This document shows positions 17,665 through 23,069 of a stretch of DNA of 23,069 nt, one piece after another. Source of the stretch: Chara braunii (lineage: Eukaryota; Streptophyta; Charophyceae; Charales; Characeae). The position numbers were made by a program, and so were the translations under genes. The number at the start of each line of letters is the position of its first letter. Within the stretch, counting starts at the first letter, position 1. The notes beneath the pieces are model-generated. The model was not told where the DNA came from. It saw only the letters and a program-made list of their open reading frames with translations, and searched no databases. The stretch spans positions 1,402,704 to 1,425,772 of the forward strand of contig BFEA01000384.1 of NCBI GenBank assembly GCA_003427395.1. The letters are read 5' to 3'.

Positions 17665-17724
17665 GTTGCCCAACGCCATGCCAACACTTACTCGCCAATG
17701 GTCGTCAGGTCCACGTCATCATCA
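17231..17724. repeat. Scattered cluster of TGCCACGTCAGCA-like motifs
   Basis: Near-identical 13-mers occur at 17283 (TGCCACGTCAGCA), 17397 (TGCCACGTCAACA), 17435 (TGCCACGTCAGCA) and 17537 (TGCCACATAAGCA). Weaker versions lie at 17231, 17513, 17570, 17674 and 17710. All are in one orientation with irregular spacing of 24-114 bp. The core CCACGTCA resembles plant bZIP-type ACGT elements, but no gene is visible nearby to regulate. Confidence 0.7.
17584..17660. repeat. (CT)n microsatellite
   Basis: About 38 uninterrupted CT units, the longest dinucleotide tract in the window, lie inside the TGCCACGTCA motif cluster. Confidence 0.97.
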
Positions 17725-18564
17725 TTATCGTCATCCTCATCAGAACCGCGCACGCGCTGTCGGAGCTGATACCCTTACAAGGGTATCCGCTCATGATTTC
17801 ATGATCGACGCAACGTCGACACCAACAGATAGACTGAAGACGGCTAAAAACGGAAAATGAGGCAAGGCCCTCGGCTACTATGGTCGATAAAGTTTTGTCA
17901 GCGCAAGTGCCGAAACACGGCACGCACGAACGAGAGTCGGTGGTTAAATTTTTTTTGAATGCTCGCCTGCCTTGTCGTGAAAGACGCAGAGACGGTTCAA
18001 TGACCCTATGCGCCGCTTTGACCCGTGCAAAGAACTGGAGAAGGGTTAGTAATTAAACCGCCGACCACAGAGGCCGGAGGGTTAGTCTAACGAAAGGGAG
18101 TTGAGTGGGTGAGAAAGCGGCACACCGGGTCAAAGCATCAAAACGCGGTAGGGAGTGGGGATAAAACTATTCCGCCCCCTCCCCCGACTTGGGTAAGGAA
18201 GGATTAGTATACAAGTCGGCCTTGTGGCCGGGGTAGCCAAAGAGGGGCATGCTGTCTGCCATGCTAAGGCGGCAGCAGCCGGTACGGGCCTAAATTAGCC
18301 TAGGAAGGCAGGCCGTAAGCCTGCTGTAATTAAGAAGCCAAGCCTATGCTCTACTTAAGGCGGAACAGCTCCTGTTCTAACTGAACTAGGAGATAGCCCA
18401 ATAAGTATAGGCACGGATTATCAAAGGAGTGAACTACGGAACGAAGCCCTCCGGCCTTCGGGTTAGGTCCTTTTTAACAAGGAGTTTTCTTTGATTTTAC
18501 CCCCCGCTCGGACTGTCGGGGCTCGAACCCGCAACCTTGGTCTTAGAAATTCGGTAGGAATAGG
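17725..18564. other. GC-rich, hairpin-laden segment without ORFs
   Basis: Composition changes here: short GC palindromes (GGCCGGAGGG, AAGTCGGCCTTGTGGCCGGGG, GGCAGGCCGTAAGCCTGC, CAGCTCCTGTTCTAACTGAACTAGGAG split into arms) alternate with GGGTTAG or GGATTAG words. There is no credible coding frame. On the minus strand, 18530-18519 reads GGGTTCGAGCCC, identical to a tRNA T-arm/B-box, but no matching acceptor stem or A-box completes a tRNA. Organelle-derived DNA or a tRNA-related SINE are possibilities I cannot separate. Confidence 0.4.
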
Positions 18565-18592
18565 CCCCGTTGTGACAGTTGGCACAACGGGG
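18565..18592. other. Perfect 10-bp stem hairpin upstream of a T19 run
   Basis: CCCCGTTGTG (18565-18574) pairs perfectly with CACAACGGGG (18583-18592) around an 8-nt loop. Seventeen bases later, 19 T residues run from 18610 to 18628. The layout loosely resembles a terminator, but no transcription unit ends here. Confidence 0.6.
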
Positions 18593-18682
18593 TAGTTAGG
18601 GTAGTTAGATTTTTTTTTTTTTTTTTTTGCCTTTATTATTATTTGTTAAGAATCTGTTTCTTTTTTTCTTTTCTTTTTATTA

Positions 18683-18810
18683 TTAGTTATTATTGAATTG
18701 ATTTTGGGCACCGTAGTCCACAGTGCTTTTCAAGAATCTGCCCGTAAACTCGGGGCGGATGCGGATCACGGGGAAGGCATCTCCGTTGTAGGAATTCGCT
18801 CGTAGAAACA
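18683..18810 (-). other. Possible terminal exon or gene fragment
   Basis: On the minus strand, after a pyrimidine-rich stretch ending TTTCTACGAG, a frame reads 'SYNGDAFPVIRIRPEFTGRF' and continues about 17 residues to a stop at 18683. The composition is that of an ordinary folded protein, unlike the low-complexity frames around it. I cannot name it, no upstream exon is identified, and the frame could be chance. Confidence 0.22.
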
Positions 18811-19413
18811 AGGGGAGGAACCACGAACGCGATAAGGAGCCGGGCTTGGTCCAGAACACAGCACAGGCGAACGATCTGGCATGCGAAAAGGAACGGGGTG
18901 AGGCAAACACGAGCGCACTAAGCCAGCCAGGACGCGATCAGCGTACTGCTGTGAGCTCCGTCAGGCGCGCTAACCGCAGGGCAGGCGCTAGCAATGGAGA
19001 TAAGTGTGAACGCAAGCAGCAATCAGTACGGGCGAGAGCGCTAGCAGGAGGTGGTACGGAGGAAGGAGCAAGCAGGCGTACGAACAAGCATGTGCAAACG
19101 TGCAAACTTGCGAACGTGAAAACTTGCAAATGGGTGAACAAGCGGAAGTACAAGCGGACGTACAAGCGGACGTACAAGCGAGAGTGAGCGAAGAGGGAGC
19201 GTGCGTGCGAGCGAGATAGAAAGCAAGGGAGAAAGCGGGGGAATAAGAAGTAGAAGAAGAAGAAGGGGAAAAGGGGAAGAAGAAGGAGGAGGAGAATAAT
19301 ACAAAAGAAGAAGAAGGAGAAAGTAGAGAAGGGCACCTACCTGACCGCAAGATCAAACGACGACGACGATTACAGCAACGACGAAGGAGAAAAGTAAAAG
19401 GACAAGTAAGTTG
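18811..19413. other. Gene-free purine-rich stretch with short direct repeats
   Basis: Around 19093-19135 GTGCAAAC/TTGCGAAC-type words repeat. Around 19147-19182 ACAAGCGGACGT repeats about three times. From 19190 to 19340 the strand is almost pure AG with irregular GAA/GGA runs. No credible gene is present. Confidence 0.6.

Positions 19414-19463
<50 letters not shown>
19414..19463. repeat. (ACT)n microsatellite
   Basis: About 16 uninterrupted ACT units. The sequence to the next repeat (19464-19551) holds nothing recognised. Confidence 0.95.
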
Positions 19464-19551
19464 GTATGTGTACAGACTAGTATAAGAATATACGAATGTG
19501 CGCGAAGGAACGACGATCTCACTTCGACTGATTGGTCACTACCGACAACAA

Positions 19552-19666
19552 GATAGGTTGTTAAGCCGGCGGATCGCCGCACGCCACGTGGGTTGAGGGG
19601 ACGATTTCCGCGGATGATTCATTCCGCTTTTGATCATCCTATCGAAGGAATGTGTGTGCGTGAGAC
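19552..19666 (+). repeat. GATAAGT/ATTCATTCCG repeat family, copy 1 (internally deleted)
   Basis: It shares with copies 2 and 3 the blocks CGCCGCACGC, GATTCATTCCGCT, TCATCCTATCGAAGGAATG and a following TGTGTG run. It lacks about 60 bp of the middle, including the left arm of the inverted repeat seen in copy 2. Confidence 0.65.
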
Positions 19667-19682
19667 ATTCGTGATTCGACTA

Positions 19683-19852
19683 AGGAGAGAGAAAGAGAGA
19701 GATGATAAGTCCCCCATCTTGGCCAAAGTCTTCGACCCGTACCTCGCCGCACGCTATTTGGGTCGATAGAATGAGCAAATCTAAAAGTGACAGTGTATAT
19801 TTCCACGTTTCAACGGAAGATTCATTCCGCTCTTGCTCATTCTATCGATGGA

Positions 19853-19921
<69 letters not shown>

Positions 19922-19949
19922 AGAGAGAGAGAGACAGGGAGAGAGAGTT
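19683..19949 (+). repeat. GATAAGT/ATTCATTCCG repeat family, copy 2, with perfect inverted repeat
   Basis: A GA-rich run leads into GATAAGTCCCCCATCTTGG. The arms TCGATAGAATGAGCAA (19763-19778) and TTGCTCATTCTATCGA (19833-19848) are perfect 16-bp inverted repeats around 54 bp. GGAATG then leads into a long GT run (to about 19920) and GA run (to 19949). It is the most intact family member and could be a short non-autonomous transposon flanked by expanded microsatellites. Confidence 0.75.
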
Positions 19950-20145
19950 ATCTGGTCATCGTGGATTGTGACCTCTACAGATCGGCCAACTTGTTTCCCA
20001 AACACAGCGCACCCCCCTCCCGATTGCAACGCACCCTCAACTCAACTGTATCGGACCAATAAAATACCGTGAATACACTCGTTTTTTTTAAGATTAATAT
20101 TAATGTTACTGTTGTTATTATTGTTATTTTATTGAAGTTTATTTA

Positions 20146-20211
<66 letters not shown>

Positions 20212-20221
20212 TACTACTACT
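20146..20221. repeat. (ATT)n and (CTA)n microsatellite
   Basis: About 21 ATT units to 20210 are followed by CTA units. The 19950-20145 segment before it is AT-rich with no gene. Confidence 0.96.
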
Positions 20222-20396
20222 ATTGCGATTGGATCATACCTCGACTTCCAGCTATGAACATGAGAGGGAATCGGGGCAGTAGGAAGAAAGCACGCGAGCA
20301 AGATGGGAGACGGGCTCGCACTAAAGGAGGCGGATGTATGAACCAGGGAGGGAGATGAGCAATGACCAAAAGAAAAGACGTATGAGTGTGTGTGTG

Positions 20397-20573
20397 AAGG
20401 AGAGAGAGGGAGGGAGACGATAAGTCCTCGATCTTGACCAGCAGATAAGTCTCCCACCCGCTGCTCGACGCGCGCTACGTGGATCGATAGAACGAACAAA
20501 TCATAAAGTGGCAGTATATATTTCCCCGTTTCAGCAGAAGATTCATTCCGATTGTGCTCATCCTACCGAAGGA

Positions 20574-20622
<49 letters not shown>
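20397..20622 (+). repeat. GATAAGT/ATTCATTCCG repeat family, copy 3
   Basis: GA-rich lead, then GATAAGTCCTCGATCTTGACC, a partial repetition of GATAAGTCTCCC, ATCGATAGAACGAACAA, TATATTTCC, GATTCATTCCGATTGTGCTCATCCTACCGAAGGAATG and a TG run. The order is the same as in copy 2, but the inverted-repeat arms have diverged to imperfect. Confidence 0.7.
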
Positions 20623-20664
20623 TGTGATCGGGAGCTCACTCTCGGTGGAAGAGTAGTAATATGT

Positions 20665-20758
20665 GAACTTCACTCCGCTTCTTGACTTTTGTGCATGCAC
20701 CTGGAGGTCTTTTGGGACCAGGTGCATGATTATTATGGCTGTATTTGGGGTGAAATTC
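20665..20758. repeat. Palindromic element with perfect 10-bp core stem
   Basis: The core arms ATGCACCTGG (20695-20704) and CCAGGTGCAT (20718-20727) are perfect inverted repeats with a 13-nt loop. Outer ends GAACTTCACTCC and GGGGTGAAATTCC are imperfect inverted repeats, giving a ~94-bp foldback like a small MITE. Downstream to 20980 there is only an AG run, a CACGTG doublet at about 20880-20900 and no gene. Confidence 0.55.
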
Positions 20759-20979
20759 CAACTAGATACAGCGATAGAGTCGTGGTCCGTTCCACTCTGG
20801 GAAGACGGCAATGCTGACATGAAGTGTGAGTGTGTTCATGCCTTGAACAAGAATGTGACTTCATGAGGGGTGTGACGCACGTGCAGAGGGCACGTGCGGA
20901 GAATGGTGTGAGAGAGAGAGAGAGAGGAGATGGACACACACGAAGCAGAAGCAGAGTGAAGGTCCCGTCGGGCTCAATG

Positions 20980-22209
20980 AATAAACGAACAACTGAATGA
21001 ATGAACCTGCGGCCCTGGGCCTAGGCCGAAGTGATATACCGGCCTGGGTCCAGGCACGGAATAAACTGGTACCGGATCAGGGTCAGGCCGGTGACCTGAA
21101 ACTAATCCGGCCTCACTGCCGGGCCGTAGGGGTACCGCTCCACGATCCTCGGACCTGTGAATGGATCAAGCGATACATCAAACGCGCTATCCGCTGAAAT
21201 AGTGGAAACCCGAAAGGAACGGCAATAGAAACAGTCCTAGATGCGGAGCAGGCTCCATGCAGGAAAAGGTATGCAATGCAGACTAAGCCTCAAGCCTAAT
21301 CTATACAACAATGTCTGGTTTGGGTCGGCCAAGAAAGAGAAAAATGTCTCATGAGCCAAAGAGGCTGAATATAAATCAACACCAGGGCCCTAAAGGCCAA
21401 AGAATAACTAAACCAATGTCCTAAGTCGAAAACGAATGTGGCACAGTCTCACGTGCCCTGTACACAATGCACAATACCAGAACAAAAGAGAAGGGAACTC
21501 AGTCGCATGGCAGAAGTAGGAACGGGGGGGAAGGCGGCAGGTACAGCTCTCAGAGTAAACTCCAAGGGGGCACCCACACAACCAGGTAAGGGGTCATCAA
21601 GCTCAGAGGGGGAGTAACAGCACGACACCGGGCTCAATGGAAACCATCAAACGGGTACCGCCAGCTGAGAGGGGGAAGGGCACTCACACAAGGGAGCACG
21701 CATAGGGTGAGCCTGGAAGGAAAGAGAGGGCCATGCGGGCATAGACATGTGGCCAAAAGCCACGAGCAAAGAAAACGTACACTCCAGAGAAGGACGTGCA
21801 GCATAAGGTAAGGCAGAAGGGCGGCAAGCGGACACACCCACATAGACAGGGAAAATAGGGGTCATCATGCGACTGAAGGGTAAGCTCGAGGGTGGTGGAT
21901 AGGTGGGAATGATGGGAACTATGTAGCCGAAAAGTGAAGTAGTCCAGTGATGAGTCTCCAGACTGAAGTCGAACTGAAGTAGATTGGATGAAGTAAGAGT
22001 ACTGCAAGAACAGAGTAGAAGTCCGGAACACAGCGACCGGTACTCTGGTACTGAGGAGAAGCACTGAGGTCGAAAGTCGAATGTAGAAGCCGAAGTAGAA
22101 GCCGAATGTGGAAGCTGAATGTAGAAGCCGAATGGAGAAGCTGAAACCGGGAGCTGCTGCAGAAGTGTCTAGGAATGGTAAAAAATAGAGAGCGTATGGG
22201 GGATATAGA
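20980..22209. other. Gene-free 3' flank of the gypsy fragment
   Basis: This lies beyond the stop of the minus-strand integrase/chromodomain frame and may contain its 3' untranslated region and LTR, but no LTR pair or polypurine tract could be fixed. At 21005-21140 the sequence is rich in GGCC palindromes (CTGGGCCTAGGCC, GGCCTGGGTCCAGGC). At about 22076-22146 a short tandem repeat GTAGAAGCCGAAT occurs about five times. The long minus-strand open frame across 21684-22454 overlaps the chromodomain antiframe and looks like composition only. Confidence 0.5.
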
Positions 22210-23069
22210 TCAGTCACGAAAACGAGAACGAAGTCGATGGGTACGCTGAGGGCGAGAGGAATGAACTGCAACAACAGGCGGGACCACAGCCACAGGGGAA
22301 GGAGGACCTGAGGCGGGTACCGGGGGAGCAGGCGGACCCATCGATGGAGGAGGGGGAATGTTAGTGGTNGCAGCGGTANAAGGGTCAGTAGTAGAAGGAC
22401 GAGAAGTAGGAGGGGAGGATGATGAAGGGAAAGGATGAGCACGATCGTAAGCACGCACGAAAGTCATAGCATGCTTCAGGTGCTCAAGAGGCTCCCAAGT
22501 AGACTCCTCGTCAGGATAACCCTTCCATCGAACGAGATACTCGAGGCGGGGAGGGTCACCATCAGTCATACGCCGGGACGCAATATCAGAGACGACAAAC
22601 TCCTCGTGACCCTCAATGATGATGGGAGAGGGGCGAGGGTAAGGTCGACCATGGAACTCGGGAGGAGACCGTCTGAAGGGGCGCAAAAGAGATACATGGA
22701 ACACATCAAGTTAGCGCGGTACATGGAATCGGGGAGCTTCAATTTGAAGCTCACCGGACAGTCGTGATTGGGTCCAGCAGGTGCAAGAATGGTGCATGGT
22801 CCAATATATCGACGCCTGAATTTTCGAAGTGTATCAACTTCGGGCTGGCAGTCGACAAGAACCTCGTCGCCAACTTCGAAGGGATGGTCGATGCGCGAGC
22901 GGTTAGCGCGAGTGGCCATGCGAGTCTGAGACTGAGCAATGCTCTCGCGAGCCTTGCTAATAAGCACATCCATCTCCTTTACCCAGTCATCGAGGGCAGG
23001 GCATTTGGTGTCGGGATGGATCTGAGATGGACGAAGAAGGTCAGATGGGACACGGGGATGGTATCCCAA
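22210..23069 (-). pseudogene. Ty3/gypsy integrase C-terminus with chromodomain (frameshifted, window-truncated)
   Basis: Minus-strand frame 23069-22705 gives the integrase tail: 'GYHPRVPSDLLRP', then 'HPFEVGDEVLVD', 'LRKFRRRYIGPCTI' and 'FKLKLPDSMYRANL'. Near 22705 the expected continuation 'VFHVSLLRPF' lies in the next frame, so one frameshift separates them. The second frame ends at 22210. It contains a chromodomain at about residues 34-86 ('FVVSDIASRR', 'LEYLVRWKGYPDEESTWEPL') with the aromatic residues F, W and W that usually form the methyl-lysine cage. Then comes a Pro-rich tail. Chromodomains on integrases (chromovirus clade) guide insertion into heterochromatin. Two N bases at 22369 and 22379 fall in the Pro-rich tail. 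The upstream integrase core lies outside the window. It is a separate element from the one at 10105-13402. Confidence 0.9.

Noticed and set aside
18480-18600. tRNA gene on the minus strand
   Set aside because: Only the T-arm/B-box matches. No complementary acceptor stem, A-box or anticodon arm was found at the right distance.
18000-18610. Interstitial telomere repeats (GGGTTAG)
   Set aside because: The words are scattered singly with variable flanks and do not form a tandem run.
18565-18628. Intrinsic terminator
   Set aside because: The hairpin is 17 bases from the T run, no gene precedes it, and the organism is eukaryotic.
21684-22454. 256-codon minus-strand frame overlapping the chromodomain tail
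   Set aside because: It is Leu/Ser/Pro-rich, overlaps the recognised integrase-chromodomain frame, includes ambiguous bases and shows no domain.

Overview
The window is eukaryotic, repeat-rich nuclear DNA from a draft short-read assembly. It has no bacterial-type operons. Degraded transposon genes lie between long (CT)n, (GT)n and (ATT)n microsatellites, one gene has a plausible spliceosomal intron, and there is chromodomain-bearing Ty3/gypsy material. A plant or streptophyte-alga source fits (Plavaka/CACTA-like transposase, Ulp1-type protease, gypsy pol), but the sequence alone does not fix the species. No convincing single-copy host gene was found.

Layout. (1) 1-2765, + strand: G-rich start, then a broken Plavaka-like (EnSpm/CACTA) transposase. 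(2) 3514-4575, +: a Ulp1-like cysteine protease read through one in-frame stop. (3) 5008-6742 and 7089-8660, +: two roughly 92% similar copies (A and B) of an unrecognised two-exon gene with a basic N-terminus, acidic middle and helical C-terminus, each with a 202-bp intron in the same place. (4) Each of the three gene regions is followed by a 66-73 bp imperfect palindrome with arms containing CTACTGCG. It occurs singly at 3037 and 4620, and as a ~167-bp tandem array at 8970-9544. A second array of ~16 units of 10-11 bp (TTTTCAACACG-like) lies at 9802-9974. Together, 1-10 kb looks like the body and 3' subterminal region of one large CACTA-type transposon carrying transposase, Ulp1 protease and a novel accessory protein. 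This is the best candidate for an undescribed system here.

(5) 10105-13402, - strand: a decayed Ty3/gypsy element (gag, altered zinc knuckle, reverse transcriptase with YLDD) containing three tandem 283-bp repeats. (6) 13.4-14.5 kb: low-complexity DNA ending in (GATT)n and (GT)n. (7) 14516-14534 is exactly the 19-bp Nextera/Tn5 mosaic end. It is followed by 14535-16538, which matches 5085-7088 base for base and ends at the same N. That copy is almost certainly an assembly artefact. (8) 16.5-20.9 kb: non-coding repeats, including a 200-bp tandem pair, a TGCCACGTCAGCA motif cluster, a hairpin-rich segment, and a repeat family bounded by (GA)n and (TG)n with a perfect 16-bp inverted repeat. (9) 22210-23069, - strand: the end of a second Ty3/gypsy element (integrase tail plus chromodomain, one frameshift), with its 3' flank down to about 20980.

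All enzyme genes look inactive as assembled: stops in the transposase and protease, stops and frameshifts in both gypsy elements, and a nonsense change in accessory gene A. Accessory copy B is open through its C-terminus, but its 5' part is missing at an assembly gap.
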